Shown piece by piece: positions 5,795 through 13,380 of a DNA stretch of 16,100 nucleotides. How positions within the stretch are numbered: position 1 is the first letter of the stretch; each line of letters opens with the position of its first letter. Below the pieces are notes generated by a model that ran no database searches, had not been told where the DNA came from, and worked only from the letters and a program-made list of their open reading frames with translations. The position numbers and the translations under genes were made by a program. This DNA comes from Spirochaetaceae bacterium (lineage in GTDB: Bacteria > Spirochaetota > Spirochaetia > Treponematales > Breznakiellaceae): contig JAIRPM010000101.1 in assembly GCA_031257075.1 (NCBI GenBank), forward strand, positions 1 through 16,100, in the 5' to 3' direction.

Positions 5795-8700
5795 ATGCGG
5801 GATAAGATTTTTACCGGATTAGCCGTTATTCTCATAACAATAGTGGCCGCATGCAAGGCTACGGTAAATCCCGACTTTGAGCAGTATATCCTTGACCATT
5901 TGAATAAAAACCAATCGATGAATTTCTCCATTGTCGATATAGCCGTAACGTCCGGCCCGTGGAGAACCGATTATGAAATAGGCGAAGTCTGGAAGCCTGT
6001 TGACGACCCCGGCAATCCCGGCCAAGGGATAGAAATAACCGCTACACTGGGCGGCGGGTCGCAAAGAGTGTACCGTTTTTTGTCCTATAGCGGCGAAATT
6101 CTGGCGATGAAACACGAAGACGGCAGCGTACTCAAATTCAGAGTGGACAATTTTGACACGCTAACAGAACGCCACAAAAAAGCCCTGAAACTTACCCTGC
6201 TTGATGGGGCAGGGGTTGACTATGTTATACCCAAACTGCCCGCCACCTATGGCTGGGCATTTGAGAATGAAAACCATGGTGTTTCTGTGCAAGCCTCCAC
6301 TAAAACCCCGTCCCTGTATTACAACGTTTACGCCCCCGGCGGTTTGAGCGGCTCTATCCGGCTGGAAGAATACTACAGCGCCTGGGGCGATGTATGGATA
6401 ACAAACCGGAAGTATGCCGATGCCGACGATACTATCGAAGGCAAAATTGTTCCCACGCCGGGATACATGATCGCCTCCGACACCCTCCGGTATGAATACG
6501 GGGATACTCCTAGTAGAGTCTCTATAACTGTAGATGCTTCCGTCATTGACTATTCCGACCCTGATTATCCGGCGGGGATTATTTCCTTTAGTTTTGATTT
6601 AGACAGCGCTGCCGCAAATGACATTATTAACAGCGGCCGGCCTGTCATTAGTTTTAAGGCCCAATTTGAGCGGAAAGTATTTAGTATCACTTGGGAGAAC
6701 TCGTTAGCAAATGGCCAAATTGCATGGGTTACAGTAAATGGCAACTCACCCGAACATCCCTTACCGGCTTATATGGGTGACACGATAACAGTGTGTACCA
6801 AGGCTGAAGAAGGCTATCAACTACAAGAAAACGGCCTCTCGTATACGCTTTTGCCCGGGGAGACAGCCATCACCGTTCCCGCCAACCCTCTCCCTCTAGA
6901 TGCAGACCAGTTATATGCGCTAGGGCGTTTTGTTATGCCGTGCCGGAATATTAAACTTACCGCTGTATTTAACTCTGCGGCCATAGCGTACCTCACGTTT
7001 GACAGCACGAAAGGCGGGCGTTTGCCTGATACAACCGATTACACCATCGGCAAAACGTTTGACCCCACAGGCTTGATACTGCAAGCCGTACTCAATGACC
7101 GCTACGGAACTACGGTTCAACTAAGACATAATGACGCAGACGATAATACAACGTATGGAACAATCGCCTTTACCGTTAGCGGCACAGACGCTTCCAACCG
7201 TTTTACAGAAACCGGTATACAAACCGTTACCTATAGCGTGGGGGGGCACCACGCCAGTTTTACCGTTACGGTAAGCGCGGGGAATGCCGTGGCGATGCGT
7301 ACAGAAAACGGCCGGAATCTGCTGTATACAACGCTTGCCGCCGCGATAACCGCCGCGCAGGCAGGCGAGACTATCACCGTAATAAATGACATTGCGTTGA
7401 CCTCCTCCCCCATGGATGGTGCTAACCCGCCTCAAGAATCGCCTCTGACCACAAACAAAAACCTTACGCTGAAAGCGCAGGGAACCAGGACAATAAAAGC
7501 GGCCTCGAACATATCATCACTTATAAACATTACAGGTGGCACTCTTACGCTGGGGGGCGCGGGCGGTACGCTGATTCTTGACGGCGGCGCAAGTTGGACA
7601 GGCGGGAGCCCGCCGGCAGGAAGCACCCCTTCACCCGCATACGGCGCATCTAATACTACCATCAGCACGACTGCAACTACAATAGTAACGGTGGCTTCCG
7701 CCTCCCCCCCACCGCGCATCTATTTGCGGGACGGCGCTATACTGCGGAATGGCACTACGGGGGTATCCCTTGCCTCAGAGACGGGTTTTAGCATGGAAGG
7801 CGGGGAAATCTCTGATAATGCGGATGATGGGGTGTCCATTCTAACACTATCATCCACCGTGGACGGCGGGCTTATTACGAGAAACGGTAAGGCCGGGATA
7901 TGGTCAAAAGGTAATGTTATCATAGACGGAACAGCGCTCATTACAGAGAATAAGGAAGCAGGTGTATATATTGACCACTCTTCGACTTCGTATGGTTGTG
8001 ATCTTAGGGGCGGTTTGATAACGAATAATATATCATACGGCGTGTTCGTTAAACAGGGGGAATTCATTATGTCAAGTAACGCGATTGTTGCTGAGAATAA
8101 CCCGGTTTATTTAGCTTCCACATGTATCTCCTTTAAAGACGGGTATCCCCTGAACGCGAGCATTGCCGCATGGATAGTTCCTGTCGGCTATGACGGCAAT
8201 CCGCAAGTAGTAGCCTCCACTGGCCCGACCGAAAAATTCGCGCTTGCCCCTGTAAACGGTGTCTACCCGGCGGACGCCAACGGCAGCCCCTACTTTATTG
8301 AAACAGATGGCAAAATCTACACGGCGGGTGCAAGCCGCCGCAGGCCCGGCGGCGGGAACTGGTATTACCAGACGCTTGCCCGCGCTATAACAGCAGCCGC
8401 CGGCACTATCAGCAGCCCCGATACGATTACCCTATGGGCCGATATCGGCATGAATACTACCACGATAAATACTATTAAAGACGCATTTAACAGCGGGAAG
8501 CACATCAAACTGACCGTGCCTCCCAATAAAACAAAAAAACTCATACGCAACGGAAATGACACTGGGGCATTCTTCTCAGTGAACTCCGGTTCTTCCCTCA
8601 CGTTGGAAGGGAACGGGACAGGCGAACTGATTTTGGACGGAAATAAAAATGCATTTGAAGCAGCCAACGAGCTTGTAAGGGTAGATGGCATATTCACAAT

Positions 8701-9685
8701 GAACGAGGGCAGCGCTTTACAAAACAATAAAAACTCACGGACAAATATCGGTGCTGTGAACCTCTATGCCGGCACATTTAATATGAACGGAGGAACTATC
8801 AAGGATAACGAAGTAACACCATCCCTGGATAGCGGTTGTGTGTATGTGTATTATGCTACTCTAAATATGAGCGGAGGAGTCATTAAGGATAATAAAACAT
8901 TCAGCGATGGTGCCGGTGTGCTCCTATACGTTAGCAACAGCGTGATGAATATGAGCGGTGGAAATATTACCGGTAACATGGCAAAGAGTTCAACAGATAG
9001 TCCACTCTGTAAGGGTGTAGATCTTTATTCTGCTTTTAGTACACTCAATATGTCCGGCAGCGCCGTTATCGATGATGTGTATTTAAAAGGCTCATTCAAC
9101 CTTACCGGCGATCTTACCGGAACAGGGCCTGTAGCAACAATAAAGCCGGTCTCCACTCCCTCAACGGCCGATTATTCGGTGCCTAATAACCCCCGCATTG
9201 TCGGCGGGCCTGCCCTTACCCCGGCAAACCTTGCCAAAATAGCGGTAAGCACCTCTACATTGTCCCCTCCGTGGTCAGCCGGCTGGCAATGGGTGCTTGC
9301 CGGCAGCAGCGACCGGTCAGGCGAGAGCGGTTATGTTGCTGCCCCCGCAGACTACGGCAAACTCTGGGTAGGCAGTACAATGGCCATTCAGGCCGAAGGC
9401 GGCGCCGGAAGCATAGATTTTACGCTGCAGTGGCCCCGCATTGCCAACGTACTGCGGGGGGACGACACCTTTACCGTCTCTGGTAGTTCAAACGCCACTT
9501 GGACGGCAACGTTTATTTCTAATGATGATACAACAGTGACTTTTACCGCTGATGGAAATCCGGGCAACACAGTCACTTTCAGAGTACCGTCAATGACGGC
9601 CTCCTTCGGCAGACTGCTGATTACCTGTACCGATGGAATTGCCAGTTATTCGGTTACCCTGCCCGATGTTTCGGTCATCAACTGA
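5795..9685 (+). CDS. Giant surface lipoprotein: InlB-like and Ig-like modules plus duplicated beta-helix
   Basis: A 1296-residue lipoprotein with signal peptide 1-19 and lipobox VAAC (Cys20). Residues 21-290 are an unrecognised beta-rich domain. About 293-392 resembles a divergent InlB B-repeat (EGYQLQENGLSY, ending in a FVMPCRNIKLTAVF-type strand). About 407-496 resembles a Big_3 Ig-like domain (DYTIGKTFDPTGL to HASFTVTV). From about 499 to 1130 lies a right-handed beta-helix made of two related modules, starting near 509 (LLYTTLAAAITAA) and 855 (WYYQTLARAITAA). The second ends with NMNGG/NMSGG/NMSGS rungs whose Asn residues are 996, 1024, 1052 and 1085. The C-terminal 150 residues are beta-rich and unassigned. 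Such architectures are typical of spirochaetal surface adhesins or carbohydrate-binding proteins; no catalytic motif was seen. The start has only GAGG 1 nt upstream, so initiation is unusual. The next lipoprotein gene follows after 1 nt. Confidence 0.85.
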   Translation: MRDKIFTGLAVILITIVAACKATVNPDFEQYILDHLNKNQSMNFSIVDIAVTSGPWRTDYEIGEVWKPVDDPGNPGQGIEITATLGGGSQRVYRFLSYSGEILAMKHEDGSVLKFRVDNFDTLTERHKKALKLTLLDGAGVDYVIPKLPATYGWAFENENHGVSVQASTKTPSLYYNVYAPGGLSGSIRLEEYYSAWGDVWITNRKYADADDTIEGKIVPTPGYMIASDTLRYEYGDTPSRVSITVDASVIDYSDPDYPAGIISFSFDLDSAAANDIINSGRPVISFKAQFERKVFSITWENSLANGQIAWVTVNGNSPEHPLPAYMGDTITVCTKAEEGYQLQENGLSYTLLPGETAITVPANPLPLDADQLYALGRFVMPCRNIKLTAVFNSAAIAYLTFDSTKGGRLPDTTDYTIGKTFDPTGLILQAVLNDRYGTTVQLRHNDADDNTTYGTIAFTVSGTDASNRFTETGIQTVTYSVGGHHASFTVTVSAGNAVAMRTENGRNLLYTTLAAAITAAQAGETITVINDIALTSSPMDGANPPQESPLTTNKNLTLKAQGTRTIKAASNISSLINITGGTLTLGGAGGTLILDGGASWTGGSPPAGSTPSPAYGASNTTISTTATTIVTVASASPPPRIYLRDGAILRNGTTGVSLASETGFSMEGGEISDNADDGVSILTLSSTVDGGLITRNGKAGIWSKGNVIIDGTALITENKEAGVYIDHSSTSYGCDLRGGLITNNISYGVFVKQGEFIMSSNAIVAENNPVYLASTCISFKDGYPLNASIAAWIVPVGYDGNPQVVASTGPTEKFALAPVNGVYPADANGSPYFIETDGKIYTAGASRRRPGGGNWYYQTLARAITAAAGTISSPDTITLWADIGMNTTTINTIKDAFNSGKHIKLTVPPNKTKKLIRNGNDTGAFFSVNSGSSLTLEGNGTGELILDGNKNAFEAANELVRVDGIFTMNEGSALQNNKNSRTNIGAVNLYAGTFNMNGGTIKDNEVTPSLDSGCVYVYYATLNMSGGVIKDNKTFSDGAGVLLYVSNSVMNMSGGNITGNMAKSSTDSPLCKGVDLYSAFSTLNMSGSAVIDDVYLKGSFNLTGDLTGTGPVATIKPVSTPSTADYSVPNNPRIVGGPALTPANLAKIAVSTSTLSPPWSAGWQWVLAGSSDRSGESGYVAAPADYGKLWVGSTMAIQAEGGAGSIDFTLQWPRIANVLRGDDTFTVSGSSNATWTATFISNDDTTVTFTADGNPGNTVTFRVPSMTASFGRLLITCTDGIASYSVTLPDVSVIN

Positions 9686-9686
9686 T

Positions 9687-10397
9687 ATGCGCATACCCTA
9701 CCGGATAGCCTTTCGGCCCTTATGCGGCGCGTTTCTCTGTTCTGCGTTTGTATGCGTTGCGTTTGTATGCGCCGCATTTCTATGCGCCGCATTTCTATGC
9801 GCATGTTCCCGGGCTGAACCGTCTATTTCCTATTGGGCAATGCGCCTTGTCTATTACGAAGAAAATACCGGCGTTACGCCGCGCCTTTCATTTTTCGCGC
9901 TGATAACAGACGATGACGGCCCGGAGGATATCGAAGAAGTGCGCCTCTACCATGACTTTGAAGGGCTTTTGTGGGTCTTCAAAAAGAATAATTGGGTAAC
10001 TCACATAGAAGAAAATAATGTTTGGATAGGTTCGCACACGCTTTCTATGGCCGGCAACGAGGAGTTCCCTTCCGGCCAATGGCGGGCGGTTGTCGCGGAC
10101 AAAAGCGGCGAGCGCTCGGAACGTGTATTCGGTTTTGATGTGCCCAAAGAAAGCAAATACCCTTTTCCAAAATTTACCATCGAAAACGGCAACTGGACGC
10201 TCGAATCGGATTATCCTGAGCATTTTCTTCTTTGCTACGACCAAAGCGGCAATTTCCTGCGAACCTTGATTCTTCAGGGGAAAAACGGCACGGTGCAGAC
10301 ACTCGGCCTGCCGCCCGAAACGCAGAATGTCGCGTACTGGGGAGAAGATTCCGCCGGAATGACCGCCGCGTTGACTAAATCAACCGCCGTCAAATAG
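9687..10397 (+). CDS. Lipoprotein with a repeat-built signal peptide
   Basis: A 236-residue lipoprotein of unrecognised family. The start is placed at 9687 (MRIPYRIAFR), 1 nt after the stop of the giant lipoprotein gene; a start at 9633 would put 18 non-signal residues in front. The hydrophobic core, residues 15-39, is five copies of the pentapeptide AF[LV]C[ASV], followed by Cys40 as the likely lipidated residue (LCAC-SRA). The mature part is soluble and beta-rich with acidic and aromatic stretches (TDDDGPEDIEEVRLYHDFEG, WVTHIEENNVWIG, SGQWRAVVADKSGERSERVF), possibly an Ig-like fold. No Shine-Dalgarno is visible, so translation is probably coupled to the upstream gene. The signal peptide is longer than usual because of the repeats. 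Confidence 0.75.
   Translation: MRIPYRIAFRPLCGAFLCSAFVCVAFVCAAFLCAAFLCACSRAEPSISYWAMRLVYYEENTGVTPRLSFFALITDDDGPEDIEEVRLYHDFEGLLWVFKKNNWVTHIEENNVWIGSHTLSMAGNEEFPSGQWRAVVADKSGERSERVFGFDVPKESKYPFPKFTIENGNWTLESDYPEHFLLCYDQSGNFLRTLILQGKNGTVQTLGLPPETQNVAYWGEDSAGMTAALTKSTAVK
9729..9803 (+). repeat. Five in-frame 15-bp tandem repeats in a signal-peptide coding region
   Basis: Five consecutive 15-bp units (9729, 9744, 9759, 9774, 9789) of the type GC[GA]TTT[CG]T[AC]TG[TC]..., each encoding AF[LV]C[ASV]. The last two differ only at the final base, and copies 2 and 3 differ only at the last two bases, which points to recent duplication by slippage or unequal exchange. Because the unit is a multiple of three, copy-number change keeps the frame but changes the length of the hydrophobic core. 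Confidence 0.9.
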
Positions 10398-10420
10398 GGG
10401 AAACGCCCGCAAGGGCAGAA

Positions 10421-11092
10421 ATGGCAATGACCGGTATAAAAAGTTTTACGCTCCGCGGCGGACGGATGAGCGCGGCGCAGGAAAAAGCGTACAAAGAACT
10501 GTCTCCTCATTATTGTATTCCCTTTTCGGCCGCTTGCGTTGATTTTGAAGCGGTATTCGGCAATAAAAATCCGGTCGTCATAGAAATCGGCTTTGGTATG
10601 GGCAGCGCGACAGCGCGTATCGCGGCTGAACATCCTGAAACAAATTATCTGGGAATAGAAGTTTTCAAAGCAGGCGTTGGCAAAATGCTCTGGGAAATTG
10701 AACGCGGCGCGCTCAAAAACATCCGCATTATTGAACATGACGCAGCGGAGGTTATTGCCGCGATGGTTCCTGAACAAAGCGCCGCCGGTTTCCATGTTTT
10801 TTTCCCTGACCCCTGGCCCAAAAAACGCCACCATAAACGCCGGCTCATCCAGCGCCCTTTTACCGATAGGCTTGCGGCGCGGCTAAAAACAGGCGGGTAT
10901 ATTTATGCCGTTACCGATTGGCCGGATTATGCCGCCGCCGCCCGCGCCGCGCTTTCCGCCACGCCCCTTCTCGCAAACGTATACGGCGAATATGCCCCGC
11001 GCTTGCCCTGGCGGCCTCATACCAAATTTGAAAAAAAAGCCCAAGCCGCCGGACGCGCAATTTATGAATTGTATTTTGTTAGAGAAGGTTAA
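10421..11092 (+). CDS. trmB: tRNA (guanine-N7-)-methyltransferase
   Basis: A 223-residue class I SAM-dependent methyltransferase of the TrmB family, which makes m7G46 in the variable loop of tRNA. The SAM-binding motif is EIGFGMG (residues 55-61), followed by an acidic YLGIEVFKAG strand end. The family hallmark FPDPWPKKRHHKRR is at 128-141, and the C-terminal TKFEKKAQAAGRAIYELYF segment is intact. AAGGG at 10411-10415 precedes the ATG by 5 nt; ATG 10427 is an alternative start. It lies 23 nt after the lipoprotein gene and may be co-transcribed with it. It meets the DJ-1/PfpI gene tail to tail, with the two stop codons overlapping in the sequence TTAA. Confidence 0.96.
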   Translation: MAMTGIKSFTLRGGRMSAAQEKAYKELSPHYCIPFSAACVDFEAVFGNKNPVVIEIGFGMGSATARIAAEHPETNYLGIEVFKAGVGKMLWEIERGALKNIRIIEHDAAEVIAAMVPEQSAAGFHVFFPDPWPKKRHHKRRLIQRPFTDRLAARLKTGGYIYAVTDWPDYAAAARAALSATPLLANVYGEYAPRLPWRPHTKFEKKAQAAGRAIYELYFVREG

Positions 11093-11616
11093 AGGGTTTT
11101 CAGGCAGGCAAATATGCCGCGCATAAATGCGGGAAGGTCGCCGGGACGGCGGCTCGAAACCATATTGCGGTCTATCACACAAGGCTCGTCTACCCAGATA
11201 GCGCCGGCGTTTTCAAGGTCGTCTTTTATGCCCGGAGTCGATGTCATTTTGTAGCCTTTGCAGATGCCCGCCGAAACCGCCATCCAGCCGCCATGGCAAA
11301 TATGCGCGATAAGTTTGCCGTTTCCCATAAAGGCGCGGATAAGGCTTTTTACTTCGTCAAAGCGGCGCAGTTTGTCCGGCGAAAAACCGCCCGGCAAGAT
11401 AACCCCCGCAAAATCCGTTTCGCGCACAGACGCTATCGCGGCATCGCCGGGGCATGGGTACCCGTGTTTGCCCGTATACACTTTTCCCGCTTCCGGCGCT
11501 GCGCATACAACCTTTGCGCCCGCTTCTTCAAGCCGCAACTTGGGATACCAAACTTCCAAATCTTCGTAAATGTCATCAATAAAAAATAAAAATGATTTTC
11601 CCGTTAATTCCAACAT
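11089..11616 (-). CDS. DJ-1/PfpI family protein
   Basis: A 175-residue protein of the DJ-1/PfpI superfamily, PfpI/YhbO branch (full length). The nucleophile elbow is AHICHGG with Cys107 followed by His108. The conserved acidic residue partner is probably Glu18 in DIYEDLEVWYP. Family signatures GVILPGGFSPDKLR and KDDLENAGAIWVDEP are present. Members act as oligomers and have been described as intracellular proteases, glyoxalases or protein deglycases; the activity here cannot be chosen from sequence. AAAGGAAA just upstream on the minus strand (around 11619-11626) supports the start. It lies 69 nt downstream of glpK on the same strand, separated by a hairpin, so co-expression may be partial. 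Confidence 0.9.
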   Translation of the reverse strand: MLELTGKSFLFFIDDIYEDLEVWYPKLRLEEAGAKVVCAAPEAGKVYTGKHGYPCPGDAAIASVRETDFAGVILPGGFSPDKLRRFDEVKSLIRAFMGNGKLIAHICHGGWMAVSAGICKGYKMTSTPGIKDDLENAGAIWVDEPCVIDRNMVSSRRPGDLPAFMRGIFACLKTL

Positions 11617-11644
11617 CGTTTCCTTTATGGCGCAAAACCGCCAA

Positions 11645-11676
11645 CCTTTTACCCTGTCAATTGGCAGGGTAAAAGG
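11645..11676 (-). terminator. Hairpin between glpK and the DJ-1/PfpI gene
   Basis: CCTTTTACCCTG (11645-11656) and CAGGGTAAAAGG (11665-11676) are a perfect 12-bp inverted repeat around an 8-nt centre that can add two more pairs. On the minus strand it begins 9 nt after the glpK stop, which is terminator position. Only a weak T-run follows on that strand (TTGGCGGTTTT), so termination may be partial and the DJ-1/PfpI gene may receive read-through. Confidence 0.65.
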
Positions 11677-11685
11677 CGGCGTGGG

Positions 11686-13176
11686 CTATTTAGCCCAGCC
11701 GAGCGACCTTTTGACGGCTTCTTTCCAGCCGGCGATAAGTTCTTTGCGGCGTTTTTCGTCTATTTTGGCTTTGAATATAGTATCCACAGCGACATTTTTC
11801 TGAATGTCCGCTTTGTCCTTGTAGAATCCAACGGCAAGGCCGGCAAGATAGACGGCGCCAAGCGCTGTAGTTTCAACCATTTTGGGGCGCACAACATCCG
11901 TATTCAGAAGGTCTGCCTGAAACTGCATGAGGAAATTGCTCTTAGAAGCGCCGCCGTCTACACCGATGGTTTTTATCGGCACGCCGGCATCGGCTTCCAT
12001 TGCTTTGATAACATCATAACTCTGGTAGGCAAGCGATTCCGAGGTGGCGCGTACAAAATGTTCGCGGGTTGTACCGCGGGTAAGCCCTACGATGGTTCCC
12101 CGCGCGTACTGGTCCCAATACGGCGCGCCCAGCCCCACAAAAGCCGGCACAACATAGACGCCGCCGGTATCGGGCACACTTTCGGCAATGGTGTCGGATT
12201 GCGGGGCGCTGTCAATGATACGAAGCCCATCGCGCAGCCATTGGAGGGACGCGCCCGCTACAAAGACGCTGCCTTCCAGCGCGTATTCAACTTTACCGTC
12301 TGCCCCCCAGGCGATAGTCGTAAGCAGCCCGTTCTTGGATTCGACCGCTTTGGTTCCCGTGTTCATAAGGATAAAGCAGCCGGTGCCGTAAGTGTTTTTT
12401 ACTTTGCCCGGGTCAAAACAGCACTGGCCAAAAAGAGCGGCCTGCTGGTCGCCGGCTATACCCGCAATGGGCACTTCCCCTCCCAGATATTCAACATCGG
12501 TATTCCCGTAAACACAACTGGACGGTTTTACCGCCGGCAGCATGGATTTAGGAACATTGAGTTCTTTGAGAATTTCATCATCCCATTCAAGTTTATGTAT
12601 ATTGAAAAGCATAGTACGCGAAGCATTGCTATAATCGGTAATATGCACCTTGCCTTTCGTCAGATTCCAGACAAGCCATGTGTCGATAGTGCCAAAAAGG
12701 AGTTCGCCTTTTTCGGCCTTTGCGCGCGCGCCGGGAACATTCTCCAGTATCCACCTTACTTTTGTACCCGAAAAATAAGCGTCAACAACAAGGCCGGTTT
12801 TTTCTTTTATCTTTTTGTCAAAACCTTTTGCTTTAAGTGAATCGCAGTATTCGGCGGTACGGCGGCACTGCCAGACAATAGCGTTGTAAACCGGTTTGCC
12901 GGTGGCTTTTTCCCAAACGACCGTTGTCTCACGCTGGTTGGTAATACCGATAGCGGCAATATCTTTGGCTTCAATACCGGCGCGTAATTTGGCTTCGGTA
13001 AGAACGCCCAATTGGCTTGACCATATTTCCATCGGGTCATGCTCAACCCAGCCCGGTTTCGGGAAAAATTGCGTAAATTCTTTTTGCGCAAGTTGAATAA
13101 TGTTTCCCTGCTTGTCGAATACAATTGACCGCGAACTTGTTGTTCCCTGGTCAATCGCTACTAAATACTTTGACAT
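11686..13176 (-). CDS. glpK: Glycerol kinase
   Basis: A 496-residue FGGY-family kinase, the normal length. It phosphorylates glycerol to glycerol 3-phosphate with ATP, feeding lipid synthesis and glycolysis. The phosphate-binding loop DQGTTSSRSIVFD is at residues 9-21. The glycerol-contacting block around ITNQRETTVVWE, the hinge GIAGDQQAALFGQ with YGTGCFILMN, GLGAPYWDQYARG, and the ATP-site DGGASKSNFLMQFQADLL are all intact. GGAGG (13183-13187) lies 6 nt before the ATG. No glpF, glpD or glpR is next to it, so it stands apart from a glycerol operon. The upstream region carries a good promoter and an inverted repeat. It is followed by a hairpin and the DJ-1/PfpI gene. Confidence 0.98.
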   Translation of the reverse strand: MSKYLVAIDQGTTSSRSIVFDKQGNIIQLAQKEFTQFFPKPGWVEHDPMEIWSSQLGVLTEAKLRAGIEAKDIAAIGITNQRETTVVWEKATGKPVYNAIVWQCRRTAEYCDSLKAKGFDKKIKEKTGLVVDAYFSGTKVRWILENVPGARAKAEKGELLFGTIDTWLVWNLTKGKVHITDYSNASRTMLFNIHKLEWDDEILKELNVPKSMLPAVKPSSCVYGNTDVEYLGGEVPIAGIAGDQQAALFGQCCFDPGKVKNTYGTGCFILMNTGTKAVESKNGLLTTIAWGADGKVEYALEGSVFVAGASLQWLRDGLRIIDSAPQSDTIAESVPDTGGVYVVPAFVGLGAPYWDQYARGTIVGLTRGTTREHFVRATSESLAYQSYDVIKAMEADAGVPIKTIGVDGGASKSNFLMQFQADLLNTDVVRPKMVETTALGAVYLAGLAVGFYKDKADIQKNVAVDTIFKAKIDEKRRKELIAGWKEAVKRSLGWAK

Positions 13177-13192
13177 AAATGCCCTCCATAAA

Positions 13193-13220
13193 AATAGACA
13201 CGATTTTTACCGTGTCTATT
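13193..13220 (-). promoter_or_regulatory. 10-bp inverted repeat at the expected glpK transcription start
   Basis: AATAGACACG (13193-13202) and CGTGTCTATT (13211-13220) are perfect inverted repeats around an 8-bp AT-rich spacer. On the minus strand the repeat starts 2 bp after the proposed -10 box and ends 5 bp before the glpK Shine-Dalgarno. With a start near 13215 part of the first arm would not be transcribed, so a repressor operator fits better than an RNA hairpin. If transcription starts further upstream, the same repeat followed by a short T-run (TTTTTA) would make an attenuator-like leader. Confidence 0.6.
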
Positions 13221-13222
13221 AC

Positions 13223-13252
13223 AGTGTAACCCTTTATATATCTACCTGTCAA
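13223..13252 (-). promoter_or_regulatory. Candidate glpK promoter
   Basis: On the minus strand a perfect -35 TTGACA (13247-13252) is followed by an 18-bp spacer and TACACT (13223-13228, 4 of 6 with the -10 consensus). A run of eight A residues (13255-13262 on the minus strand) lies just upstream of the -35, like an UP element. The position, about 45 bp before the glpK Shine-Dalgarno, is right for that gene. Confidence 0.6.
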
Positions 13253-13282
13253 GATTTTTTTTGCGGCCGGACGCTTTCACTT

Positions 13283-13313
13283 TTGACACAAACACGCCCT
13301 GCACCGATTTAAT
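13283..13313 (+). promoter_or_regulatory. Second, weaker candidate promoter toward the kinase gene
   Basis: TTGACA (13283-13288) is followed after 19 bp by TTTAAT (13308-13313). The hexamers are good but the spacer is longer than ideal, so this is less likely than the site at 13325-13353. Confidence 0.3.
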
Positions 13314-13324
13314 CAGCGTTGCCC

Positions 13325-13353
13325 TAGACAAACCGTTTCCGGCACGCTATAGT
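13325..13353 (+). promoter_or_regulatory. Candidate promoter of the hybrid kinase gene
   Basis: TAGACA (13325-13330, 5 of 6) is followed by a 17-bp spacer and TATAGT (13348-13353, 5 of 6), 27 bp before the kinase ATG. This would give a leader of about 20 nt. AGGAG at 13361-13365 is the only Shine-Dalgarno and lies 15 nt before the chosen start, which is long. Confidence 0.55.
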
Positions 13354-13380
13354 TTCAAATAGGAGAAATGGTTAATACGT

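Larger units (their letters stand above)
13177..13380. other. Divergent intergenic region between glpK and the hybrid kinase
   Basis: This 204-bp region is the longest non-coding stretch. It holds the glpK promoter and inverted repeat on the left and one or two candidate promoters for the kinase on the right. No RNA gene or riboswitch fold was recognised in it. Confidence 0.7.

Noticed and set aside
9633..9686. Upstream start for the repeat-signal lipoprotein
   Set aside because: It would put a non-signal N-terminus before the hydrophobic core and overlap the previous gene by 53 bp; ATG 9687 directly follows the stop.
9729..9803. Short tandem repeats as a CRISPR-like or intergenic satellite array
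   Set aside because: Units are contiguous without spacers, in frame, and encode the hydrophobic core of a signal peptide.
12058..12840. A 260-codon open frame on the plus strand opposite glpK
   Set aside because: It lies wholly antisense to an intact glycerol kinase, has no Shine-Dalgarno, no recognisable domain and a composition that mirrors the kinase codons.
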